From Erythrobacter sp. (GTDB taxonomy: Bacteria > Pseudomonadota > Alphaproteobacteria > Sphingomonadales > Sphingomonadaceae): a stretch of 64,000 bases of DNA. Numbering within the stretch: position 1 is the first letter of the stretch; every line of letters starts with the position of its first letter. The position numbers and the translations under genes are program-made. The stretch spans positions 124,001 to 188,000 of the forward strand of contig NZ_JAMWYX010000004.1 of NCBI RefSeq assembly GCF_024305245.1, read 5' to 3'. The notes below the pieces were generated by a model, which was not told where the DNA came from, did no database searches, and was given only the letters and a program-made list of their open reading frames with translations. Of this stretch, positions 24,940-33,729 are shown piece after piece.

Positions 24940-27135
24940 TCAGAAGCTCATCCGCACGCTGGCGCGGAAGTTGCGGCCCACCAGCGGCACGAAATCCTTG
25001 GTGAAGCTGGCATGGCGGCGGCCGTTGACATCGAAGATGTTGTCGGCGGCGATCTGCACCGTGACGTTCTGATTGTTCGCCAGCGGGCGCCAGGCGACCA
25101 GCGCATTGACCAGAGTAAAGCCGTCTGTCGCGGTTTCGAAGGCGGTGACGCGGTCCTGATCGTCGAACCACTGCACCTCGCCGCGCAGGTCGAACGCATC
25201 GGTCTGCGCTTCCAGTGCGCCGAGCAGGCTCAGCGGCGGAATGCGCGGGACGGCGGTGCCATCGGCCAGTTCCGCCTCGACATAGGAGGCGCGCAGGTCC
25301 GTCAGCAGGCGGAAGGCTCCGGTGTCGATGATCGGATAGGACAGATCCGCTTCGATCCCGACGAAATCGGCATCCTGCTGAAGGTACTGGAACACCGGCA
25401 GTTCATCCTCTTCCTCGCCGGTTTCGTTGAGGAAGATGTAGTTGCCGAACCACTGACGGAACCCAGTAAGACTGAATGTACCCGCGCCGATGCTTCCCCG
25501 CGCATAGGCTTCCAGCCCCCACGCGGTTTCGGTGTCGAGGTCGGCATCGCCGATCTCGAACGCCTGCGTGGCGATGTGCGGGCCGTTGGAGAACAGCTCC
25601 TCGGCGCTCGGCGCACGCTCGGCGCGTGACCCGTTGATGCCGATGCGGATGCCCTCGAAGCCTTCGTAAACCAGGCCGAGCGCGCCCGAGAAGGTGTCGT
25701 AATCGCGTTCGATCCCGATGGTCTGGGCTTCGACATTGGTGAATTCGGCGCGGGCTGCGGCTTCGATCTGGATCGGGCCGGTGCCGAATTCCTGCAGCGT
25801 GAACACCGCCAACTGCTCGGTCAGGTTCGGCGGCACGTAAGCTTCCGCGCCTTCTGCGAAGAAATCGCGATGGGTGTATTGCAGGCCGATCGATCCGCGC
25901 AGGGCACCTTGAGTGCTCTGCACCAGTTCGGCGCGCGCTTCGATGCTGGCGCTGTCGAACACCGTGCCGACTTCGGCACCTTCGAATTCGGTGTGGGTGT
26001 AATCGGAATAGCCGACCCGCAGCTTCAGCCGTTCGAACGCGCCTTCGCCTAGATAGACGTCGCCCTTGAAGTCGGCCCGGAACTGTTCGAGCCCGATGGT
26101 GATGATTTCCTCACCTTCTTCCTCCGCGCCCTCTTCCTCTTCGCCTTCCTCGCCGTGGTGGTGGCCTGCGCCGGGTCGAGTGGGAACGCCATAGCTGGAA
26201 TCGTAATAGCCAAGCGATGCGCCGAAGGTGCTTTCGCCGAGGATCAGGCCGAACCCGGCATTGACAGTCCAGCTTTCGGCGCCGGTGTTGGGCACGGTGC
26301 CGCGCTGGTTGGCGGCTTCACGCAGTTCTTCGGCTTCCTCGAATTCGCCTTCTTCCTCCTCTTCGGCGGCATCCGCGAGCAAGTCGGCGCGCAACGCGTC
26401 GGCCACCTGAAATCCGCCGATGTCGATGTCGCCGCTCTCGCGCCATGACCCATCGACATGCAGCACGAGGTTGGACCCGACGCCGACATCGAGCGACGCC
26501 GCGCCGGTGCGCATATTGGTGGCGCTGTCGACCCCGCCGAAGGCATCGAGGTGGAACGCCTCGTCAGGCATCCGGGTGGGAATGCGCTTGTCGATCACGT
26601 TGACCGCGCCGCCGATCGCTTGGCTGCCATACAGCAGCACGGCGGGGCCGCGCAGCACCTCGATCCGCTCGACTGTGATCGGATCGATGGTGGTCGCATG
26701 ATCGACCGAGGTATTCGAAACGTCCGCGGTGCCGACCCCGTCGATCAGCACGCGCACGCGCTCACCTTGCTGGCCGCGCAGCACCGGGCGCGACGCGCCG
26801 GGCGCGAAGCTGGTGGAGGACACGCCGGGAATCTTGGTCAGCAGGTCGCCGATCTGTCCGGCCACCATGTCGCGCTGGATGTCGCGCGCTTCAAGCACGG
26901 TCGTGCCGGCAAGAACGTCAAGCTCGCGCAGGCCCGAGGCGCTGACAATGATGTTGCCCGGCCCTTCGCCTTGCCGGTTATGGACATCATCGTCGACCTG
27001 CGGTTCGCCGCTGGCAGGCTGATCCTGCGCTTCGGCAGCCTCATCAGCGAGGGCAGGGCTGCTGGTGATGGAGATGGCCAGCACGGCGGCGAGGGCGAAG
27101 TGCGAGGGCGCGAGACGAGTCTTGCGAGTGGTCAT
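24940..27135 (-). CDS. TonB-dependent outer-membrane receptor with His/Glu-rich loops, probably zinc
   Basis: Receptor of 731 residues with a signal peptide (HFALAAVLAISITSSPALA), a plug domain (VLEARDIQRDMVAGQIGDLLTKIPGV, RGQQGERVRVLIDGVG, EVLRGPAVLLYGSQAIGGAVNV) and a 22-strand barrel ending RNFRASVRMSF. Two extracellular-type stretches are very acidic, DAAEEEEEGEFEEAEEL and GAGHHHGEEGEEEEGAEEEG; such His/Glu loops mark ZnuD-like zinc receptors. ATG at 27135 gives the signal peptide; the ORF-track start is 37 codons too far. A short dyad GATA-ACG-TATC (27159-27169) lies 24 bases before the start and could be a Zur/Fur-type operator, but this is weak. Zinc import is an inference. Confidence 0.88.
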   Translation of the reverse strand: MTTRKTRLAPSHFALAAVLAISITSSPALADEAAEAQDQPASGEPQVDDDVHNRQGEGPGNIIVSASGLRELDVLAGTTVLEARDIQRDMVAGQIGDLLTKIPGVSSTSFAPGASRPVLRGQQGERVRVLIDGVGTADVSNTSVDHATTIDPITVERIEVLRGPAVLLYGSQAIGGAVNVIDKRIPTRMPDEAFHLDAFGGVDSATNMRTGAASLDVGVGSNLVLHVDGSWRESGDIDIGGFQVADALRADLLADAAEEEEEGEFEEAEELREAANQRGTVPNTGAESWTVNAGFGLILGESTFGASLGYYDSSYGVPTRPGAGHHHGEEGEEEEGAEEEGEEIITIGLEQFRADFKGDVYLGEGAFERLKLRVGYSDYTHTEFEGAEVGTVFDSASIEARAELVQSTQGALRGSIGLQYTHRDFFAEGAEAYVPPNLTEQLAVFTLQEFGTGPIQIEAAARAEFTNVEAQTIGIERDYDTFSGALGLVYEGFEGIRIGINGSRAERAPSAEELFSNGPHIATQAFEIGDADLDTETAWGLEAYARGSIGAGTFSLTGFRQWFGNYIFLNETGEEEDELPVFQYLQQDADFVGIEADLSYPIIDTGAFRLLTDLRASYVEAELADGTAVPRIPPLSLLGALEAQTDAFDLRGEVQWFDDQDRVTAFETATDGFTLVNALVAWRPLANNQNVTVQIAADNIFDVNGRRHASFTKDFVPLVGRNFRASVRMSF

Positions 27136-27413
27136 GGAGTTTCCCGGTCTTTGTATGAGATAACGTATCATGCAATTATCAGTGTCGACGGCGGATGCAA
27201 GCGGAAAACCGCCGTCCGACCGGTCGCAGCCGATCAGGTGCGGCATTTATGCGACAACGGCTCGCGCCCGCTTGCCCCTGCAGCAATTGGACCGGTGTCA
27301 TCGGCTTCAGAGGCGGCGACCACTCATCACTGACATTGGTGTCTTGGGATAAGGCCAACCTGTGCAGGCCCGGACATCCTGACGGTTCGCCCCGTCCCTC
27401 TGGAGGAATCTGC

Positions 27414-27596
27414 ATGCCCGCCAAATCGAAAGCCCAGCAAAAGGCCGCCGGAGCCGCTCTCGCCGCCAAGCGCGGCGATCAGCCCAAGAACAGCCTGAAG
27501 GGCGCCTCCAAAGACATGGAAAGCTCGATGTCGGAAGACGAGCTGGAAGAGCTTGCCAGCACCGACCGCAAATCCCTGCCCGAACGCAAGAACTGA
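27414..27596 (+). CDS. DUF3008-like small basic protein
   Basis: A 60-residue, highly charged protein starting MPAKSKAQQKAAGAALAAKR and ending in an acidic-then-basic tail (SMSEDELEELASTDRKSLPE), the pattern of DUF3008 proteins found in many alphaproteobacteria and often stress-induced. TGGAGGAATC is a good ribosome site; the ORF-track start lies 73 codons upstream in non-coding DNA. No function is established. It opens the run of stress-type genes. Confidence 0.8.
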   Translation: MPAKSKAQQKAAGAALAAKRGDQPKNSLKGASKDMESSMSEDELEELASTDRKSLPERKN

Positions 27597-27660
27597 GCGG
27601 CCGCCAATGTTGCCCATAACCAGCACCGCCTTAGGCTTTGCGGATTCGAGGAGGAACCCC

Positions 27661-28113
27661 GTGGCCCACGAAGATCATGAAGTCTCGCTGCTCAATTCGC
27701 TGATCGAAACCACGATGGACAGTGTCGAGGGGTATCGCGAATCCGCCGACAAGGCTGCGAATCACGAACTCAAGGGCCAGCTTGCCGAGCGGGCGATGGA
27801 GCGCCTGCAAGTGGTGGCGATGCTGCGTGATCAGGTGCTGGTGCTGGGCGGCGAGCCGCGCGAAACAGGCGGTATCCTTGGCGGGGCCCACCGGATGTTC
27901 GTCAATCTCAAATCGGTCGTCGCCGCTCGCGACGAAGACGCGCTGCTCGAAGAAATCCGGCGCGGAGAGACGTATCTGATCAACCGTTTCGATGAGGCGC
28001 TGGCAGATCGCAACGCATCGCCCGACACGCGTGAGGTGATCGCAGCGGGGCATGGCCGGATCTCCGCCGGATACGGCAAGATGCTGGCGCTGGTATCGCA
28101 GCGGATATCCTAG
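27661..28113 (+). CDS. DUF2383 (PA2169-like) four-helix-bundle protein
   Basis: A 150-residue, mostly helical protein of the ferritin-like DUF2383 group: SLLNSLIETTMDSVEGYRESADKA at the start, QLAERAMERLQVVAMLRDQVL in helix 2, then GAHRMFVNLKSVVAARDEDALLEEIRRGE and a final helix. GTG at 27661 follows GAGGAGGA and is preferred to the upstream ATG of the ORF track. Family members are stress-associated and may bind metal through Glu and His, but a role is not known. It follows the DUF3008 gene after 64 bases. Confidence 0.8.
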   Translation: MAHEDHEVSLLNSLIETTMDSVEGYRESADKAANHELKGQLAERAMERLQVVAMLRDQVLVLGGEPRETGGILGGAHRMFVNLKSVVAARDEDALLEEIRRGETYLINRFDEALADRNASPDTREVIAAGHGRISAGYGKMLALVSQRIS

Positions 28114-28118
28114 AGCGC

Positions 28119-28583
28119 TCACCTGCCCGGAGGAGGTTCGCTTTGCTGCAGCTGCTGCTGCCGCTCTGCGCCGCTACCGGGTGAATAGCCGGGCGTTTCC
28201 GGAATCAGCAGCCAGATCGCCGCTGCGAGCGCCGCCGAAAGCAGCGTCAGCAACCATGACAATATCCGGATGCGAACCGGTGTGAGCGTGCTGACCTCAT
28301 GCGTGTCGAGGCGACCCAGAATCCGCCGCGCGCGCTGCTCCGCCGACAGGAAGATATAGGCCGCCACGATCAGGAACGCAGTGGCAATCGCCTTGGGCAC
28401 CCACACCGGATCGATCGAGCCGAACAGCGCGTTGAAGCCCAGCCCGATCCCGATCGCCGCCATCCCGGTGCGCACCCAACCGGCGAAGCTGCGTTCATGC
28501 GCAAGGATGGTACGATCTTCGGCAAGATCGGTGCGATCCTCGGCCAGATCTTCGCGATCTTCGGACCCATTGTCTCTCTCCAT
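28119..28583 (-). CDS. DUF202 (YidH-like) inner-membrane protein with N-terminal heptad repeats
   Basis: A 154-residue protein with the DUF202 core AHERSFAGWVRTGMAAIGIGLGF, two further membrane helices (AIATAFLIVAAYIFLS and ILSWLLTLLSAALAAAIWLL) and a Gln/Pro tail. The N-terminus contains three near-identical seven-residue units, EDREDLA, EDRTDLA and EDRTILA, also visible as a DNA tandem repeat, which lead into the conserved segment. Function is unknown in the family. It is convergent with the DUF2383 gene, 5 bases between stops. Confidence 0.8.
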   Translation of the reverse strand: MERDNGSEDREDLAEDRTDLAEDRTILAHERSFAGWVRTGMAAIGIGLGFNALFGSIDPVWVPKAIATAFLIVAAYIFLSAEQRARRILGRLDTHEVSTLTPVRIRILSWLLTLLSAALAAAIWLLIPETPGYSPGSGAERQQQLQQSEPPPGR

Positions 28584-28658
28584 CGCGCCACAAAGGCAGT
28601 TCAGGCGAGTGGCCGCCGCAACATAGGCTAGGCTGATTTATGTGAGTGCCGCCGCTGG

Positions 28659-28679
28659 CCCTCAGCCGCAGCCTGAGGG
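28659..28679 (+). promoter_or_regulatory. Hairpin in the leader of the PRC-barrel gene
   Basis: CCCTCAG and CTGAGGG form a perfect seven-base stem with a seven-base loop, ending 24 bases before the ATG of the PRC-barrel gene. It may affect mRNA stability or translation; no T-run follows. Confidence 0.35.
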
Positions 28680-28703
28680 CGTTCACAAATGGAGGAACTC
28701 ATC

Positions 28704-29063
28704 ATGGCAAATTCGGTCAACACCAACGAAACCGGACAGCTCATCGCATCCGACAAGGTCGAGGGAACCGCAGTTTACGACCGGTCGGGCGAACGGCTCG
28801 GCACGATCAACAACTTCATGGTCGACAAGCGATCGGGTCAGGCGAAGTACGCCGTCATGCAGTTCGGCGGATTTCTCGGGATCGGCAGCGATTACTACCC
28901 GATCCCGTGGGACATGCTCGACTACGACGTCAATCAGAGCGGCTATGTGGTCGATCTCGATCAGGACAAGCTCAACGACGCGCCGCGTTACCAGAGCCAG
29001 GAGCCGGATTACAACGAAGCCTATGACCGGCAGGTCTACAGCCATTATGGCGTGACTTACTGA
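28704..29063 (+). CDS. PRC-barrel domain protein
   Basis: A 119-residue soluble protein with a single PRC-barrel: SDKVEGTAVYDRSGERLGTI then FMVDKRSGQAKYAVMQFGG and SDYYPIPWDMLDYD, with a short Tyr/Asp-rich tail. Start ATG at 28704 has GGAGG eight bases before it. Such stand-alone PRC-barrel proteins are common among alphaproteobacterial stress genes; they bind partners rather than catalyse. It is convergent with the mscS-type gene. Confidence 0.82.
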   Translation: MANSVNTNETGQLIASDKVEGTAVYDRSGERLGTINNFMVDKRSGQAKYAVMQFGGFLGIGSDYYPIPWDMLDYDVNQSGYVVDLDQDKLNDAPRYQSQEPDYNEAYDRQVYSHYGVTY

Positions 29064-29070
29064 CGCGATG

Positions 29071-29119
29071 CCGGAGACCGGCTGCCCGGGCCACAGGGTC
29101 CGGGCAGTCGGGTTTCCGG
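29071..29119. terminator. Bidirectional hairpin between convergent genes
   Basis: CTGCCCGG (29082-29089) pairs with CCGGGCAG (29100-29107), and flanking CCGGA/TCCGG-type bases extend the stem. It sits between the stops of the PRC-barrel and MscS genes. It has no clear T-run, so strength as a terminator is uncertain. Confidence 0.5.
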
Positions 29120-29130
29120 CGTGTTGATGC

Positions 29131-30267
29131 TCAGCTTTTCTCCGGCGGTTCCAATGCCACGCGGCTGCGGTTGAGGCTGCCGGACAATTCTCTGGCGATG
29201 AACCCGGTGACGGCCTCCCGCACATCGCAGCGCAATTCGAACAATTCGCTGCCGTCGCGCCCGCTCATCAACACGCGCACTTCGAGCGCCTGCGCGGTCA
29301 TGTCGGTCACCTGCACTTTGGCCACGCGCCCATCCCACAGCGGATGCTGCTCCACCGCCGCAATCGCGATCTCGCGCAGACGGTCGACATCGGCGGCATG
29401 ATCGACATAGACCATGACAGTGCCCAGCAGATGACTGGTCTCGCGGGTCCAGTTCTCGATCGGCTCTTCCATCAGATTGGCGACCGGCACCACCAGCCTG
29501 CGATCGTCCCAGATCTTCAGCACGACATAGGTCAGCGTGATGCTCTCGACCCGCGCCCATTCGCCGCGAAAGACGATCACGTCGTCGATTCGCAGCGGCT
29601 CGGTGAAAGCAAGCTGCATTCCTGCGACCAGGTTTTTGAGCAATGGCTGCGCGGCCACGCCCACTGCCAGCCCGGCCAGCCCGGCGGATGCGACCAGCGC
29701 CATGCCGACTTCGCGCACGGCGGGAATTTTCAGCAGCATCAGACCCACCGCGATCACCGCCACAACCACCGTCGCGACCCGTGCAAGGATGTCGGCGCGC
29801 GTGCGCTTGCGCCGGGCTTCCAGATTGTCGACCGCGCTCAGATCGGCCTGCATCCGGATATAGCGATGGACAAGCCGGATCGCCGCAATCGCCAGCCAGC
29901 CCCACAGCAGCGGCATCGCCGTGCCGGCGATGGTCACCACCAGCTCTGCGGTTTCCTCGCTGCGCATCGCGATATGGTCGGTCCACAGCAAGACCAGCGC
30001 CACGATGATCCAGCGCAGAGGCCGGGACAGCAGCGGTAGCAGCGCCTCATCCCGGGCCGTGCGGGTGCGCCTGACGATACGGCGGACGACGAAGACCAGC
30101 GCGGCATGAACGGCAAGCCCCGCCAGCGCCAGCATCGCAGCGGCTCCCAGCGCCGCAGCCGCATCGACCAGATCGACCCGGTCCACAGGAAACCGGTCGA
30201 CACGGATACGGCCTGCCACGTCCTGCAACAGGTTCATGGCGGGGAAGTTCGTGGATGGCGTCATCAT
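29131..30267 (-). CDS. MscS family mechanosensitive channel
   Basis: Inner-membrane channel protein of 378 residues with about four to five helices in the first 220 residues. The pore-lining helix is GMALVASAGLAGLAVGVAAQPLLKNLVAGMQL and the MscS beta-domain follows (TEPLRIDDVIVFRGEWARVESI then VVPVANLMEEPIENWTR). It probably releases solutes on osmotic downshock. The first ATG (30267) is taken, though ATG at 30237 is also possible; neither has a strong ribosome site. It follows the SDR gene by 12 bases and is likely co-transcribed with it. Confidence 0.85.
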   Translation of the reverse strand: MMTPSTNFPAMNLLQDVAGRIRVDRFPVDRVDLVDAAAALGAAAMLALAGLAVHAALVFVVRRIVRRTRTARDEALLPLLSRPLRWIIVALVLLWTDHIAMRSEETAELVVTIAGTAMPLLWGWLAIAAIRLVHRYIRMQADLSAVDNLEARRKRTRADILARVATVVVAVIAVGLMLLKIPAVREVGMALVASAGLAGLAVGVAAQPLLKNLVAGMQLAFTEPLRIDDVIVFRGEWARVESITLTYVVLKIWDDRRLVVPVANLMEEPIENWTRETSHLLGTVMVYVDHAADVDRLREIAIAAVEQHPLWDGRVAKVQVTDMTAQALEVRVLMSGRDGSELFELRCDVREAVTGFIARELSGSLNRSRVALEPPEKS

Positions 30268-30279
30268 GGCAGCGGCGGT

Positions 30280-31131
30280 TCAGCTGCCGACTATGATCCC
30301 GCCATTGGGATGCAGGATCTGCCCGCTCATGTAGCTGGAATCCTCGCACGCCAGATACAGGAACGCGGGCGCGACCTCGTTGGGCTGGCCCGGACGGCCC
30401 ATCGGGGTGGATTCGCCGAACCCTTCCAGCTTCTCCTTGCTCGCACCGCCGAACGGATTGAGCGGGGTCCAGATCGGTCCCGGCGCCACGCCATTGACCC
30501 GGATGCCCTTGCCGACGAGATTTTCCGACAGGCTGCGGGTAAAGGCCGTGATCGCGCCCTTGGTGGCGGAATAATCCAGCAGCTCGTCCGCGCCCTTGTA
30601 CATCGTCACTGATGTGCAGTTGATGATCGCTGCACCTTCCTTCAGGTGCTTCATCGCCGCCTGCACCATGTAGAACATGCCATAGACATTGGTCTGGAAG
30701 GTGCGCTGCAGCTGCTTTTCGGAGATCTGCGTCACGTCCTTGTCGGGGTGCTGCTCGCCCGCATTGTTCACGAGGATGTCGATCCGGCCGAACGAGCGGA
30801 CCGCCAGGTCGACGATCTCGCGGCAATGGTCGCGCTCGCCGATATTGCCCGCGATGGTGACGGCTCTGCCGCCCTCGGCCTCGACCAGTTCGGCGGTCTT
30901 CTGCGCGTCCTCGTCCTCTTCGAGATAGGCGATGACGACATTCGCGCCTTCACGCGCGAACAGCACGGCGACAGCGCGGCCGATGCCGGAATCGCCGCCG
31001 GTGACAATCGCGACCTTGCGATCGAGCCGACCCGATCCGGGATAGCGCGGCTCCCAATCGGGCTTGGGATCGAGCTCGGCCTCGCTGCCTGGCAGCTTGC
31101 CTTCCTGCAATTTCGATACGGTCTTTCCCAT
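30280..31131 (-). CDS. SDR family oxidoreductase, general-stress type
   Basis: Short-chain dehydrogenase of 283 residues. An N-terminal extension (GKTVSKLQEGKLPGSEAELD with PKPDWEPRYPGSGRL after it) precedes the Rossmann motif VAIVTGGDSGIGRA. The catalytic Tyr-Lys pair is in LLDYSATKGAIT, after NCTSVTMYKG, and NNAGEQHP is the structural motif. This extended N-terminus is characteristic of the YghA/GsiB-linked general-stress subgroup (Bacillus Gsp39). The ending SSYMSGQILHPNGGIIVGS is typical. Likely NADP-dependent; substrate unknown. Confidence 0.9.
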   Translation of the reverse strand: MGKTVSKLQEGKLPGSEAELDPKPDWEPRYPGSGRLDRKVAIVTGGDSGIGRAVAVLFAREGANVVIAYLEEDEDAQKTAELVEAEGGRAVTIAGNIGERDHCREIVDLAVRSFGRIDILVNNAGEQHPDKDVTQISEKQLQRTFQTNVYGMFYMVQAAMKHLKEGAAIINCTSVTMYKGADELLDYSATKGAITAFTRSLSENLVGKGIRVNGVAPGPIWTPLNPFGGASKEKLEGFGESTPMGRPGQPNEVAPAFLYLACEDSSYMSGQILHPNGGIIVGS

Positions 31132-31227
31132 TGGTGGAATCCTTCAGAGCGGTTTCGGGTGGGGAATCGTCGGGCGCCAGAACGCATGTCGTTTGCCGCG
31201 CGCGAAGACTGCGGGCGCGCGTTCGCC

Positions 31228-31245
31228 AACCCAACAACATGGGTT
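31228..31245. promoter_or_regulatory. Short inverted repeat between divergent SDR and glf-fusion genes
   Basis: AACCCA-ACAACA-TGGGTT, six-base perfect arms, in the 258-base divergent region. A possible operator; no known consensus is matched. Confidence 0.3.
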
Positions 31246-31389
31246 CGGAAAACGGGAGAATTCGGGCGAAAACCTGCAGGTTCACCTATGTAAGACAGCG
31301 CGCGAATGCGGCGGGCTAGGGATTGATTCGACCAGACACGACTCGCCGGCTCATTCCGGCAGGTGGCTGGCACCCCGGAGCCTTACGCG

Positions 31390-33729
31390 ATGCACCGCAT
31401 ACCCCAGCATAACCCCACGCCTGCCGCATCAGAGCGCCCGGTGATCATCTGCTTTTCGCATCTGCGCTGGAATTTGGTGTTCCAGCGCCCGCAACACATC
31501 ATGACCCGGCTGCTCGAACAGTTCGAGGTGGTGTACTGGGAGGAACCGCGCGCCGATCCGGCGTGCCGCACTCCGTATCTCGACCGCGTCCCGCTGAGCG
31601 GCGGGCCGGTGCGCGTGGTGCCGGTTCTGCCCGAAGGCCTCGATGCCGAGGCGAGCGAGCACGCGCTGCGCCAGCTGCTCGATGTCGAGCTTGCGCGCCA
31701 GACATGTCCGATCATCTTCTGGTATTACACGCCGATGATGCTGGCGTTCAGCGCCTCGTCAGCGGCGGATCTGGTGGTCTATGACTGCATGGACGAACTG
31801 GCGAATTTCGCCTTCGCGCCCGAAGATATTGCCACGCGCGAAAACGAACTGCTGAAACGTGCCGATCTGGTGCTGTGCGGCGGGCGCAGCCTGTACGAGG
31901 CGCGGCGCGGACGCCATCACAACATCCACTGCTTCCCCTCTGGCGTCGATATCGCACATTTCGCCCGGGACCCGGCGGACGTGCTCGATCCGCAGGATCA
32001 GGCGCAACTGGCGCGACCGCGGCTCGGTTTTTACGGTGTGATCGACGAGCGAATGGACCTTGACCTGCTGAGCGAGATGGCCCGTCTGCGGCCGGACTGG
32101 TCGTTCGTAATGGTCGGCCCGGTGGTGAAGATCAGCCATGAAGACCTGCCGCGCCCGGCCAATATCCACTGGCTCGGCCGCAAGGAATATGACGAGTTGC
32201 CCGATTATGCCGCGCACTGGGACGCGGCGCTGATGCCGTTCGCGCTGAACGCATCGACCGAGTTCATCAGCCCCACCAAGACCCCGGAATACATGGCCAG
32301 CGGTCTGCCGGTGGTCTCCACACCGATCACCGACGTGGTCGACGCTTACGGTGGGCTTGCCAGCATTCGTATCGCCGGGGACGCACCCGGCTTTGTCGCG
32401 GCCTGCGAAGACCTGCTGTCTGCCGGGGCCGGGGCGCGCGCTCACAGGCGTTCGCAGGCAGAGCAGTGTCTGGCGGACAAGAGCTGGGATACCATCGTCG
32501 GCGCCATCGCCCGCAAGCTGCAGAATGCACTGGTCACGCGTCAGGTGACGAAAATCATCGGCGCCGGTCCAAAGCGGGAGCGGCGGCATTACGATGTGCT
32601 GGTGGTCGGCGCAGGCTTTGCCGGTGCCGTCATGGCCGAACGGATCGCGGCAGGTTCCGACCGGTCGGTGCTGTTAATCGACAAGCGCGATCATGTCGGC
32701 GGCAATGCCCATGATTTCCATGATGCGGCGGGCATTCTGGTGCACAAATACGGCCCGCACATCTTCCACACCAACAGCCGCGACATCTTCGAATACCTCT
32801 CGCGTTTCACGGCGTGGCGGCCTTACGAACATCGCGTGCAGGCACAGGTGGACGGCAAGCTGGTGCCGATGCCGATCAACCGAACCACGCTGAACCAGCT
32901 TTACGGGCTGAACCTTTCAACCGAGGAGGAGGCGGCCGAATATCTGAAATCGGTCGCGGTCGATCCGGGCGAGATCCGCACGTCGCGCGATATGGTCGTG
33001 GCGCAGGTGGGCGAGGATCTCTACGAGAAGTTCTTCGAAGGCTACACCCGCAAGCAGTGGGGCATGGACCCGCGCGATCTCGACAAGAGCGTGGCGGCGC
33101 GGGTTCCGGCGCGCACCAGCACCGATGATCGTTATTTCACCGATGCCCACCAGTACATGCCGGCGCTGGGTTACACCGCGCTGTTCGATACCATGCTGGC
33201 GCATCCCGATATCGACGTGATGACCGGCCAGTCCTTTGCCGGTCTTCCGGCGGAGATCACCTGGGACCATCTGATCTGGACTGGGCCGGTCGACGAATAT
33301 TTCGGGTATCGGCTGGGCCGCTTGCCCTATCGATCGCTCCGCTTCGAGCATGAAACCCTGCCGCTTGCACAGGCGCAGCCGGTGGCGGTGGTCAATTACC
33401 CCGATCCCGCTGTGCCCTACACCCGGATTACCGAATACAAGCACCTGACCGGCCAGAACGCGCCGGTCACCAGCATCACGCGCGAATATCCGGCCGACGT
33501 GGGCGATCCCTATTACCCGATTCCCAATCCCGAAGCGCAGGAGATGTACCGTCGCTATGCCGCGCTCGCCCGGACCTGCGATGGCGTGACATTCGTCGGC
33601 AGGCTGGCGACCTATCGCTATTACAACATGGACCAGATCGTCGGACAGGCACTGGCGACATGGCGGCGGCTGGACGCCGGGTGGCGGGAGGCCGAAGAGG
33701 AACTGATCGCAATGGTCGCGGCGGAATGA
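31390..33729 (+). CDS. Fusion of a glycosyltransferase and UDP-galactopyranose mutase
   Basis: A 779-residue two-domain protein. Residues 1-390 form a GT-B type glycosyltransferase of the TuaH-like group (FSHLRWNLVFQRPQHIM, later VIDERMDLDLLSEMARLRP and NASTEFISPTKTPEYMASGL). Residues about 400-779 form a UDP-galactopyranose mutase: the FAD site DVLVVGAGFAGAVMAERIA, HKYGPHIFHTN, the KQWGMDPRDL region and the ending LATYRYYNMDQIVGQAL. The mutase makes UDP-galactofuranose, which the transferase half could use. ATG at 31390 has GGAG upstream, while the ORF-track GTG is nine codons earlier. It overlaps the next gene (ATGA). Confidence 0.9.
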   Translation: MHRIPQHNPTPAASERPVIICFSHLRWNLVFQRPQHIMTRLLEQFEVVYWEEPRADPACRTPYLDRVPLSGGPVRVVPVLPEGLDAEASEHALRQLLDVELARQTCPIIFWYYTPMMLAFSASSAADLVVYDCMDELANFAFAPEDIATRENELLKRADLVLCGGRSLYEARRGRHHNIHCFPSGVDIAHFARDPADVLDPQDQAQLARPRLGFYGVIDERMDLDLLSEMARLRPDWSFVMVGPVVKISHEDLPRPANIHWLGRKEYDELPDYAAHWDAALMPFALNASTEFISPTKTPEYMASGLPVVSTPITDVVDAYGGLASIRIAGDAPGFVAACEDLLSAGAGARAHRRSQAEQCLADKSWDTIVGAIARKLQNALVTRQVTKIIGAGPKRERRHYDVLVVGAGFAGAVMAERIAAGSDRSVLLIDKRDHVGGNAHDFHDAAGILVHKYGPHIFHTNSRDIFEYLSRFTAWRPYEHRVQAQVDGKLVPMPINRTTLNQLYGLNLSTEEEAAEYLKSVAVDPGEIRTSRDMVVAQVGEDLYEKFFEGYTRKQWGMDPRDLDKSVAARVPARTSTDDRYFTDAHQYMPALGYTALFDTMLAHPDIDVMTGQSFAGLPAEITWDHLIWTGPVDEYFGYRLGRLPYRSLRFEHETLPLAQAQPVAVVNYPDPAVPYTRITEYKHLTGQNAPVTSITREYPADVGDPYYPIPNPEAQEMYRRYAALARTCDGVTFVGRLATYRYYNMDQIVGQALATWRRLDAGWREAEEELIAMVAAE

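Noticed and set aside
27159-27169. Zur or Fur box before the TonB receptor
   Set aside because: Only four-base arms; too weak to list as a feature, kept as a note.
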